Assembly: GCA_034670405.1 (NCBI GenBank)
Contig: JAXDDX010000174.1
Coordinates: 372,001-436,000, forward strand
Length of the DNA stretch: 64,000 nucleotides
Direction: 5' to 3'
Source of the DNA: Hoplostethus atlanticus
Taxonomy: Eukaryota; Chordata; Actinopteri; Trachichthyiformes; Trachichthyidae
Below, one piece after another: positions 14,970-32,678 of this stretch (its first letter is position 1; each line of letters begins with the position of its first letter). The notes beneath the pieces were generated by a model. The model had not been told where the DNA came from, made no database searches, and worked only from the letters and a program-made list of their open reading frames with translations. The position numbers and the translations under genes were made by a program.

Positions 14970-17900
14970 TTACACGTGATCCACCACGTAGCTCTGGTAT
15001 GGATGGCCCAGTAGTCTCTCTACCTCTGCCTTGGGTACCACCCAGCACTTGCCTAGGTGGCGTTTCCGCACTGTGTCTTTCAGGGTCTTGTCTTGCAAGG
15101 TGACTGGCATGTGCTTTGAACCCCACCTGAGCACCCCCCTGGCCAGAAGTCCTTCCTTGTTAGGGTCGGTGAGCACCTCCATCCAGATGATCCTTCACCA
15201 CAGCCACGCTCATGTCAACGTGCTGAAACTGGCCTGTAAGCAAGTAAAGGACAGTGAGTGGGATTAATAGTTTTGGTGAGAGTTGACCCGTGAAAGGTTG
15301 AGAGCTGATGTATATATAAAATAGAGGTACCTAGCAGGCCATGGGTTGAGGCAGAGAGCCCTTGTCCATCTGTGATGTAGAAACCCAGGTGGGCCATCTG
15401 CAGGTAGCTGGGGTGCTTATAGTGGTGGAACAGAACCAGAAAGCGCACATCCTTGGCCAGCTCGATCCAACAGCTCCGATGGGGGTCCACAGCAACCCTC
15501 ACACCCTGCCTCGTCACAGATCCCTGCTGATTGATGGGTAGGGTATCCCGTCCCTCGCCTTCCACCACTACAGCATCCAGTGAGAGTGTGACAATGATGC
15601 CGGCAGACCCGCCGCCCGTGGCAGAGGAGATGGTGAGCTGGTCAAAGTAGGTGCGGGAGCGGTCCTCTGCGCCATGTTTGGAGGGAGCCCCCATTAGGTG
15701 GCCATCCACTGTGATCCCTTGAAGACGGAAGACATATGCACATTTAACAGTGCACACAGAAAGTCAGTATTTACTGTATCAATGTGTGAAATTGGATCTT
15801 TGAACATTTACAGCTCTTTTTGATTGATTATATGGATACAGATCTGAAAAGTGAGAAGCAGCAGAGGAATATTGGTGTCATTCTCACCTCTCTCTGGGTC
15901 CTCTAACAGTCTGAGAACGTCACCAGCCCTGCCGTCGACAGTGAAGCACAGGTTCTGACGCAGCTTCGGCAACTGGACCACAAAATGAGGATCTCCATCA
16001 ACTACAAAAGATAACGTTGAGCATGAAAAGAAAGTCGGCGCATAAAATCTTCAAAATGGACATGAGTGTGTAATTGAAAAACAAGTGGGCCCCTACCTGA
16101 AGAGGAGAAGACCCTGACAGAGCTCAGTCTGGTAGGAGGCTCTAAAAGGACAAGACATTCAACTAAAGGACAGTCCTCCTTACTCCCAAGCACTGAAACC
16201 AATGACAGGACTAGACAAGTATTGCAAGCAGTAGCTCCATCATCGCTACATAAGATAGTGATATGTTATTAATGAACTATAGCTGTTCCACCACCTACTT
16301 ACCAAATGATTCTGTTTCTGGTGTATCATCGTCATCATCCCCTGAAAATGAGTTAAATTGAAAACGTATTTAAACGTTTTAGTTTTCTCAACTGAAAAGC
16401 GACTGCAGTAAAAATGTGTCTCCAATGAGCACTTTAAAAACTTACAAGCGTCATAGTTGAGATCATAGTCGTAGTCATAGGTTGTGTCATAGTCTAGGAA
16501 ATGAAAAAAATCAATCAGAAACTGAGCTCTGTACACGTTCTGCTGCACGCTAAGGAAGAGTGGTCTGGGGCTTTCATCTCGATTCCTCAGAGGCAACCGC
16601 AGGATGTGAAGCATTCATGGAGACACTCACCTTTCACAAGGTCAATATCTATTAAACAGAGATGGGAGGTAAAATGAGATTACTGGTCAATACTCTGTTC
16701 AAATGGCATTATTCAATTAGACACCACATCTCACTAAAGAAAAAGAGAAAGAATCGAGTTTCACCTTTTCTCTGTATCTGAATGGAGGTAGAGACATCTA
16801 GTGGAGACATAAGGAACATGTTATTAGAAGGTTTGTAATTGTGAACCAGACTGAATGTACGATAGGGGATGACCTACCCAGAAGCCCTGCAGCCTCCCAC
16901 AGCTTTGGCCCATCTGTTACACCAGGCATGGGAGCAAAGGTAGCAGACACCAGGGTGGCTATGCTGATGTCTGTGTCCATGTCAGAGTCTGTGTTGTTGT
17001 CTTCCAGAGCCGGAGCTGAGGCCGGGGTGGGAGAGGTGAGCGGGGACAACGGCCCAGGCAGAACAGTGGTGATTTCAGGATGACGGGCATCTGTGGCAGA
17101 TGTGGTGCTGTTGTCTGTCTCTGAGGGGGGAACTGTCCTCACTACGCTGGGCTGGGGGGTAAGGGGCTTCCCAGGTAGGGGTGTGGGGTCGGTTCTGACT
17201 GAACTGAGTGGAGGTGTGGTAGTGGATGTTATCGATGTGGTGGAAGTTTTTGTTGTCGAGGGAGGGGTTGTTTTTACGGTGTTAGGATGTGGCGCAGAGG
17301 CCTTTCCAGGTGCAGGTGGTGGGGCAGTTTTTAGGGAGTTAAGCAGAGAGGTGGATATCTTTCCAGCGGGAGCAACGGAGGCTGTTCTGGAAGCATTTGG
17401 GGAAGGAGTGGGAATTTTGCCAGAGAATGGCGCTGGGGCAGTTTTGGCAGAACTGGGACTAGAAGTTGTGGACGTTTTCTTGATGGATGGTGGCGGCATA
17501 GTTTTTGCTGTTGTAGGTGGTGCCGAGGTCTTTTTGGGTTGTGGGGTGTTTGTGGGATGGCCGGGAGGTGGCTGAGGGGCTGGAGGCTTAGCAAATGCAG
17601 GGTCTGTCTTAGTTTTGTTAGGCCTTGGGTTAGAAGGTGAGCTGGGCTTCTTTACAGCAACAGCAGCTGCTATTTTGGCAGCAGGAGTAGTAGCCGTTGT
17701 GGTTGTAGTGGTGGCAGTACTGGCTGAGGTGGTGGGTTTTGCAGTGGTAGTAGTGGGTACAGTGGTTGGGGTTTGAGTAGCTTCATCTGCATCTGGCTTT
17801 ACTACCACTAAAGAAGTGACAGGTGTGACAAAGTTGTATTTGAGTGAGAGGTTGGTGGCCTTGTCTGCCAGTAACCTCTGGGTAGCGGGGTCAGTGCTGT

Positions 17901-20900
17901 TCAGTTTGGCCAGTAGCAGCTCTTTGATGGTGAAATATGCCCAGAGACGACGCACAAAGCTTGAGATCCCCTCCATCCCTCCTGAACAGCCCGGTGAATC
18001 TGCAGTCCCCTTTGCTTTGGAAATCAACACATCATTCTCAACCTTCATCCGCTGCTTTGAGTCAATGGCAGTCAGGGATACCTTTAAATCCTTGATCCCT
18101 GGTTTAACCCTCCCGGCCACCACCAACTCAGAGCCTTGGAAGTAGTTGGGGAAAAGTGAGCGGGTGATGTCAAACGCCTGGTCATCCAGGTAGGACAGCT
18201 GGATGTCCGATAGCAAGGGGCTGGCTACTTCATCATAGAAGCCCTTCAGCTGCAAGGCCGCATCCGCATCCTCATACACCATTCTAGCTACGCCTCGGTT
18301 ATCCAGAGCCAGGCGTTTCAGAAGAGGGAAGTCTGCATCATCCCCAAAGGCAAGGCCGAACAGAGAGGCAGAGCCCAAAGCCTTCTTGGCATTACTGAGG
18401 ATGGTGTCACCGGCCATTACTCCAATGGTTGCCTCCCCATCGGTAAGGAAAATGACCAGAGGGACACGACGGGAGGAGGACTGTCTGGAAGAGCCAGAGG
18501 GAGATGGGTTGACAAGCTGGGCAGCTGAGAGCAGAGCTGCGTTGATATTGGTCCCTGGGGCAAGAGAGGGACAACGAGCGAAAGGGTGGGTTTAAGGACC
18601 CAAATCAAAGAAATTAGATTAAAAATTGACTGCATATGAATAGTTTCTGATATGCCATGGATCAGACAATGTCATCCCAACTCACATCCTTCAGCAATAA
18701 TCCTCTTCACAAAGTCTTTGGCATCTCGTACATTCTGCCGAGTTGCCCGTACTGTTCGTCCCTTCTTCCAAGTGTGAACCTTGTCGGAGAAGGTAATGAT
18801 GTTGAAGTGGTCTCCTTCTCTAAGGTCCCCCAGGATGGTGGTCATCGCCTGCTTGGTCTAGTACACACACAACATATTTCGTCTTCAGCAGAATTATTGA
18901 CACAAACCAAACATATCTTCAGCAAAGCATGTCACACTTTAGGTATGTTTCTATTCTTACCCTTCTTACCCCCTTGATATAGCTGTGGCAAAAAAAGAGT
19001 CCATAAGTGGGTAAAGGGTATTTACCTGTTTTATCTTGGTGCCTATCATGGATCCACTGATATCAATGACAAAAATAACATCCTTGGGAACCACAGGAAG
19101 CCCTCGTGGTGCAAAATAATGCACAAAGTAGCCATCATATACCTGAGGGACGGAGAGAAAAAGAGAGGCGGAGAGAAAGGAAGAGGCTATAAGATAACCT
19201 TGCTAGCACCAAGACATTTTTGTACTGTGTTGCTTTTAAATAGTGTCAATACATATACACGTACACTCATGAATTTGACAAGCTATGAGCCAGAAATGAA
19301 AAGGTGCAGCTGACCTGGACATCACCCATGAGGTCTCTGAGGTCCACATCGTACTGGATGATGAAGTCTGCGTTGAGGCCCTTGGAGGAGACACTGTTCT
19401 GCTGCTGCAGAGTGGGGTTGTAGCGAACTCGGGCACAGCCAGCATTCTGCTCAACATGAGTAGATGCAGGGGCATCAGCATCACCTGCAGGGAAGCAGGG
19501 GAAGACTTGCCAGTCAGGCCTATGCAATAACAATCAACAGTGAGTTAAAGTAATAATCCATGGCATTTTCTTGTTATATTCAGTATAACAGCATAAGTGA
19601 AACCTACTCCACTATGTCTTGACAATCACTCTGTCAAGTTTTACCTTGGACTGTGTTAGAGAGCAGTCGGCTAGTCTTGAGTGGAAGGACCTTGATGAAA
19701 CTGATGCCCGTCCTCTCTGCTACACTGACATCTAATGTGAGGTTTTGGACGGGCTGCCCCGGCCTCAGACCCAAACTGAGCTCATAGCGGCCAAGTCGGC
19801 GAGGTAACAGCTCCTCGTAGGACAGGGAGAAGGACATCCTCGCTCCGGACGGCACGCTCACTGCCACACGGAACTTCTCAATCTCCCTCTCTCTGGAACA
19901 CAGCAGAGCAAAGGGGTAGGAAAACAAGATTGGACTGGATGTTGGTCTTCTTGTACATACTGCCGTAGCAGCAGGACTGGTTGCAGCATAGCTTCTCATA
20001 TTACACAAATGAATAGCATGAAGTTGCACTCCAAATTCTGAATGTGTGGTTCTCAGACTGACTTGGTAGCAACGAGGCCGGCTGTTTTTCCTTGCTTCTT
20101 AGCAGCGTCGTAAATGTTCCTGGCAGCAGCTCTTTCCTTCACCTGGGCCACGTACACCTTGCCATTGGAGGTGCTGATGGGATAGAGGAAAAAGGAAGAA
20201 GAAATGACTCTCTGTGTGACTCACAGTGGTCAGATTATGTTACAGTCAGAAACATGCCCGGTCTGCATAGAGTTGTTAAGCGTGATTTAGTTGATTTGGC
20301 GTCTTGCTGTTCACGGTTAATATTTACACCGCAAGTGGTCGTCACAAAGCTGGGCTATATGCTGCAGCTAGTTTTCGAGCACTTCACAAACAAGCATCAT
20401 GTTTGTTTACATATTGAGCGCAAAACATACGAAGGAAGGAAGGCGGGGTCATAAGAGGGCTGAGTGAAAGGGGTAATTTCCCTCTGAAAACACGATTAAT
20501 GAAGAGAGCATGACTAGGTATTACCCCTGTGTGCTACACCCAGCAAAACCCCAATCAAAACCAAGGCTCAAAGGTGATAATCCAATTCACACAGTGCAGT
20601 TCCTACATTTTTGCTACCGCCGGTGTCACGTGACAAGGTGCTAAATTAAGGTCAAGTCCTTTTGAAAAAATGTATCCAAATAGAAAAACATCAAGGACCA
20701 ACCAAAATAAACCCACAGGCCTGAAGCGTGGTCTTGTTTGAGACACAGAGCAGAATGGCACGGGGAGAGCAGAGTGGAAAATGGAGGTGCTTGTATTTAT
20801 ATGTGTGGCTGGCTGGGAGGGTAAGGGAATGGCTGCACACGGGTGACCTGCACACAGAACACAGGCTTCTCAGTCTCAGACACAGAAATGCCACAGAAGT

Positions 20901-23900
20901 AACGGAATACGTTCGCCGCAGCTTTTTTTTCGGTGACGTGCAGACGGCTATAATTTCTGAGCGTGCGTGTGAAAATGTGTGTGTGTGGAGGTGCGCGCGT
21001 GTGTGTGTCTGTGGAAAAGAAAGAGTGATGAGTGATCGAGAGAGAGAGAGAGAGAGAGAGAGATTATGTGCGTTACTGGGAGGTTTGTAAAGAGCTGTAT
21101 ATGTCTCTACATACAGTTATGTGAGCAGTGGATATGCACGCGTGTGTGTGCAGAATATCTGTACTGGCAAGCTGCCTCAGTAAACTGTGCAGGGGAGGAA
21201 GGGGGGACTGGGCAAACTCCTGTCATTTTCTCTATTAACTTTCTGACTTCTATTTACAAAGCCTGGTATTCATCTGCCCCAACGCCTCCCGCCCCCCCCC
21301 CTCTCCCCGACCTGCTTCCGCTCCCAAATCCAGCTCTAGGCTTTCTGTTGGACCTGCAATGTTGACTTATTTGTTTTGTTTATATTTAGCATTTTTAAAG
21401 GAGAGTGGTTTCCAGCCCTCTTAGTAATCAAATGATGTGCCTCCTCTGGACCGGAATTTCAGTCCCTGACATAACTCCTCTGAAGTTTTATTTCTGGATT
21501 TTGCCCATCATCAAGTGCGTGCGCTTTTATTTAATACAGTTTTCCTCTGTTCAGTGAGGAGATATTTCTGTTGCAAGTCAATGTTCCATTTCATTGCCAA
21601 AGAGACTTTTAACTTTTCTCTCAGGGGGTGTGGATGTTTAAACTGGGAGTGCAATTAATGCAATTACAAGTCAACTCTAACCTGTGATGAAATGGCACAC
21701 ATAAAACAGTGGACACACAGTCTGGTGAACAAGCTTAAGTTATACAGTAGAGCTGCAGATATGCAGCATCAGTGACAGACAGAGAGTTTTAATGATCATG
21801 GGACTGACTCACATGGTGAAGTTGGAGATGAAAGCGGAGGAGGGCAGGTCCACTTCAAAAGCAGCCTCCTTGGTGATGGGGAGCTGGTTCCACACTGAGC
21901 TCTGGACCGTGGTAAGGGCATAGCGGGACACCACCGAACACTTCACATGGTAGTCTGTCACCTTCAGCTGGCAACATAATAGATGACTACATGTATGAGA
22001 GTTTAAGAAGATGAATTCATTTACGACCGCGTGCATATCAAAAGAAAGGTTAAAGGAGAAAGCACAGAAGTGAAGAATTCACATGTGACTGTCGTGGCCT
22101 AGGAGAGTTTAGTTAACATCTGTGAACATGAACAGCTCTGTGGCTTTATCAAGACGTTCTGCTCTACTGAACCACGCATGGCAGGCTGTTTGAGTTTTTA
22201 CCCCCGAATGAAATGTATTGTACAGTGCCAACGTTCCAGAAAGTGCTGCACTCATTCCCACTGATCATAATCCTGGGCACATGCCACAGTCAGCTTTTCC
22301 ATCTTTTCAAAATGATTCTGGATCTGCACACAGATGCAACACCACCGATGAGGGGACAGGATACCCTCTTCTCTCTCACTTCTGGCTATAGCAGACAGCA
22401 ATGAATACTTACTGGAACGCACTGTACTATCTTGGGGCATAGGAAAAACACACCATAAACCTCACTCATATTTTTTTTCCATCGGCATACCACAGTTTGC
22501 CCACCATCGCTCTGACTGGCTTGACAAGTCAACGAAACAACACAAAGCAGTACTCTGCATGGTATCTCTCCCCTCCTCTTGTTTACTTGGGTAAAGGTGG
22601 CGCCTGCCGAGACCAAACTGGTCAGCTATGGCCACATTACTGCAGGACCAGGAGAAGAGGGGCACAGCAGCCCTCCGCCTCACTGGTATTTAGGAAGGTT
22701 GTGGTTCATGCTACAGCAAGAATTATGTGTTCATGAAATGATGGCGCAGACAACACTGGTGCAAACCAGAGGCTCAAAGCCTAGTGGTCTTAGTGATCAT
22801 GCCGAGATTGGTACTGATGGTTATTGCCCTGTCTGGGAAAGTTGCTCTTTCTCTGTCTCGTGGGGGCAAGGACCACGACCAAGGTACATAGCTGTTTGTT
22901 AGCGCTGTAGTTATTACTGCATGACTAGCAAATACAGCAGAACAACAGTACATTCATCATGCAATGGCATCAAAAAAAGCTTCATAGGTTATTTCTTTAA
23001 AACAGAAGTCCAATGATGAAGAACCTCCGCTGTAATATCCCAAATTTTACAATTCTGGGCACTGGGCAAAAGAAGATCGTAATAATGTCATAAAGTTTGG
23101 TTATGGAGAATAAGCAAATGAAGATGGATATTGCTGATTTGGCATGATGTGTAGCACATTTTATCATAGACCCAGGAGGAAACTCCACAAACTTACCACT
23201 GGCTTTGCTGGCTTGCTCTGACGTTTTACTCTCTGGAAGGAAAACAAGGCAGCAAATCAATCAACAGCATGTGTAGTTGTGTGAAAATGTGTGAGAATGT
23301 GGCATCAAAAGTAACTTTATCCATTGCTACACAACACCACAGTTACCCAATGCTATATTTTGTTAAAAATGCCTCTTTTTTTGAAGTAATCTGTGCAATC
23401 TGTGTGTGAGGGTTGGGTCAAGAGTTTGTGTCAAAATAGTCTGAATCAAAGCCATTCATGAATGGAAGGGAAGTGGAACTGGAAATAAATGCTTTCACTG
23501 TACACAGAGGCAGCAAAGGTGCACAGTTTGGTTTTAAAATGTTAATTTTGCACACAAGTCATTGCTGTGTCAATACATTACCACATATCCTGCGGATTGC
23601 TGGGAATTTCACATAAACAAATAGCTTTAAGGGTGCAAAATCTACAACTAGGCTACGGCATATAGAGTAACATAAAAAGCATATCATTTATATATAAAAA
23701 ACAGTAGAACTATATAATACAGTTTTCCCTGTGTGGAGCCCTTCTGTATTATGTCTACAGTATTTACATGCCTTAGGAAGCATGGCTTTTTTCATTTTCA
23801 ATAAGGAAACAACGAGTTAACAAAGAGTTAATGCTATCAGTGACTAAGATATTATTTAAATATGTATTTATGCATTTATTTTACCAAATAAATAATAATT

Positions 23901-24160
23901 CCCATGTTAAGAAGGGAGGTTACACTACTCTTCTGCATGCTTTCAGCGTGGCTAACCAGAGGGGTGTGTTCAGTAGTAGTAGTAGAAATTGAATAGCCTT
24001 TAGGGACTTTTCACACAAAAGTCAAAAAGACCAGCCTCACCTGTAAAAGAAAAGTCTTTTCTCCAATGTGTGCTTCATATTCCCCCGATAATCCCTCTTG
24101 TACATAAAAAGTGAAGATAAATAATAAAATGCATTGAATTTGAGAGGGAATCCGGTCCAT
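14970..24160 (-). CDS. itih6: Inter-alpha-trypsin inhibitor heavy chain H6-like
   Basis: This is a secreted heavy-chain family protein. Seventeen exons: 24160-24041, 23232-23197, 21967-21813, 20173-20063, 19892-19645, 19484-19315, 19142-19026, 18857-18686, 18554-16878, 16797-16765, 16648-16631, 16493-16446, 16341-16303, 16141-16097, 16001-15888, 15717-15331 and 15233-14970. Order of parts: signal peptide; RVKRQ, a possible furin site, at 41-45; VIT domain (about 53-220); vWA domain with the MIDAS motif DISGS at 307-311; a Thr/Pro-rich mucin-like stretch (about 635-900); acidic Tyr/Asp-rich micro-exons; and a C-terminal domain opening with DGDPHF (998-1003). The mucin-like insert and pfkfb1 as neighbour favour ITIH6 over ITIH5. 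The last exon has one surplus base: read literally it stops at 15160, whereas the conserved frame runs to 14970, giving about 1250 residues. Confidence 0.88.
20625..20634. promoter_or_regulatory. Perfect CACGTG palindrome in itih6 intron 3
   Basis: The ten bases GTCACGTGAC are an exact CLEAR/E-box palindrome. No promoter feature surrounds it, so a function is only conjecture. Confidence 0.2.
21038..21062. repeat. (GA)n microsatellite
   Basis: A 25-base GA repeat in the 1.6 kb third intron of itih6, preceded by GT-rich sequence. Confidence 0.85.
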
Positions 24161-24577
24161 AATTCTACAGGTTTTAGACTCCAAAATGGGGCGAATTGCG
24201 AAGTCCCAGTGGTCGCACGTTGTCAGTGGGAGAGAAGCAGCTCGTATGCAGGACGTGGTACAAGCCTCACATTTTACACAAGTTATTTTTTGCAAGGGGC
24301 AGTCTCTCCCCTCCCTCAGCTTAAATTGGCAACCGCTGGAATAACAACGACAAAATAATGCTCGGATAAGTGTTCACAACATCTGTCAGGTGGTGATCAG
24401 ATGGCCTAAAGCGTGTGGAGTTCAGTCAGAAAGTTGACAGAGTCCTGCTGGGTTCAAGAAAGCAGCCCTCCTTGCGTGTGTTCATGCACACTGGAAATTT
24501 CGCGGACTGCTGCCAATCGGGGACCATGAGAAACGACGAATTATTAACCCATGAATGTCGACTATTCGGAAAAAGTA

Positions 24578-24619
<42 letters not shown>

Positions 24620-25609
24620 CTCTTTCTGTTTCTACGGTTATTTAATGTGCCCCTAAAGGTTTCTCCATCTGCATCATGTTCTGCACCTTGAATTACTTAC
24701 CAATAGGTGGGTTTTCGTTTTCCTCATCACCTATTACCTTATTCTTTAGCTAAGACTCATTGTTGGATATTTTACTCCCTACATCCACACAAAGGTTTCT
24801 CCGTGGGTCTGTTGGTTACAATAACATCACAATAGAGCTGCCAACCCAAAACAAAACAAAAAGGGCTGTTATTTGCAATGTGAAATGTATTCTCTGAAAG
24901 TAGTGGGTAACAAACGTTGTGGCTGTGGCAGTCATGCCAGTCCCTCCTCATGTACCTACAAAGTTAGCATGGCTACCTAGTGGCAAGCTATCTACACTGC
25001 AGAGCTTACAGTCATAGCCAAGTGACCAACTCTGTAACAAAAGTAGTTAGCATCTGTGTTATGTGTTTGGGTACTGTCCATGGTGCTGATTCCTACCCAT
25101 TACATCATCAACAACACACTGATTACATGCATGTAGGCCCAACCCACTATGACAGCCATGTCACATCCTTGTATTTCTTTCTTAATACATTGCACATTCA
25201 TCTTTTTTTAATGACTGTCAAGTCATTGTGGCATCTTCCAAATGTCTTGGAAAGGAAACAGGTCAGATAATAACAGACAGAGGATCATTTCAAACACATG
25301 TCAAAGATAGGACCTCCTACAGGAGGTTTAGATTATGTCCTTTTCGGTTGCTCCAGGAGGAGGCAGAAATAAGTCCATGTTCTTTCTTTCATGTTGCGTT
25401 ACTGCATGTAGATTTGTTTGGTTAGTCCAGTTCCTCCCTTGTTTTCCCTTATCTCGGAGCTTCCCTCAAATCCATCCTGCTATTCTGTTTTCACACGATA
25501 AGGTGTCAACTGGGGTGCATTTCTAATATTACTTGAAGTTGAAGTGAACCCGTAAATAGCATTGCATCCAACTTCTACATAATTAGAGTCCATGTCTCCC
25601 AAGCAGCCT
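24161..25609. other. Gap between itih6 and pfkfb1
   Basis: This gap must hold the itih6 promoter and the pfkfb1 3' UTR. A CT repeat lies at 24580-24622. I see no TATA box that clearly belongs to itih6 and no further coding exon. Confidence 0.4.
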
Positions 25610-31378
<5,769 letters not shown>

Positions 31379-32637
31379 GGGCCCTGGATGGCAGACGCTG
31401 TCCCACTGCCTTTGTACCGAAGAGTGAGAGACACACTGTGTGTATGTGTGTGCTTCATTGAACCCTACTTAGGTCAGCTGACTGTTGCTAAGGAGAAGGA
31501 CTTGGTAGGCAGGAGGGGGAGGACCTCTAGCCACGCTACTTGTCTGCCTGTCCGTCTGTTTCACAATTGGCAAGGCCCGAGGGGAGCTGCCCCAGAGTTA
31601 GCGTAAATCTCTCTGGTGATGTCAGATAGGAAGGCAACCATCCCAATCCACCGTACCGTACATCTGTTCTGATGACAGACCTGGTAACTCAAGTCACTGT
31701 TACAATGACAGATCCCTCTGAGACAAAAGTTATAACAAAAGTGAATTCAGATGAGCACAGTTGTTAGTGCACCATTAGTTTATAACATTGTCAAATGTCG
31801 AGTGGGGCTTCCTCTCTCTTGCCACAAGGGGGCAGTTATAAATTCAGTCTCTACAAGTGCACAGCTCTTCATCTAGGCTCTATTTTTCCGTATACTGTAA
31901 GTCTGTTGCAGTAGCAGCTACTAACTTTAGTTTCTGTAGTGTAGCTTTATTTATATACACTATGTTGCAGTAATGTTTTCCTGGTGATATTTGTCTCAAT
32001 CAATAATGAGAAGCTGGTTGACACAAGCAAAATCAACAGTGATAATTTAACTAATCAACACTATGCCAGTGCTTATATAACTCCTGTTGATTAATTTAAG
32101 TGTTGATAGTCCCACGAGTGGACAAACTACTCTCCAATCAACACTTGTCAACTCCAAACAATTCAACACTAATTAACACTGTAAAATGTGTTGTGTGAGA
32201 CATGAAAAGTGTGAGCAATTTATTAAGTGTTTTCAATAAAACTCTTTTCAAATCTGTGGCCAGTTTCTAATAGATCAATTGCTCTGACAGTCTCCTGCTC
32301 CCAGCCATGACCCCAAAGGAAAGGGTCACTCATGATGTAATACCACTGGATCTGGATCTCACAACTCACACCAAATGTCAGTCATTTCATTAACTATGCA
32401 CAGGGAACATAATCTACCACATTTTTGGCCCATGTTCAGAGTCTAAGGGGCAAATCTGATTGTCGGCAGTGTTTTTGCTAGATACTAATGGCCAGTATTC
32501 CTGTTTTGGGGCGAAGCCCCGGTATTGAGAGAGGGTACATACTATCCTGTTGGGGGTTTGATCTGGCAGGAATTCAGCATGCCCTCCCAAACAAGAGTTA
32601 TGGGAATATAGAGTTAGGGCTCTCCCTCTGTCTCTCG

Positions 32638-32678
<41 letters not shown>

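Noticed and set aside
17093-17575. A 160-codon plus-strand frame
   Set aside because: It is the antisense shadow of the Thr/Pro-rich exon of itih6; biased codons remove stops on both strands.
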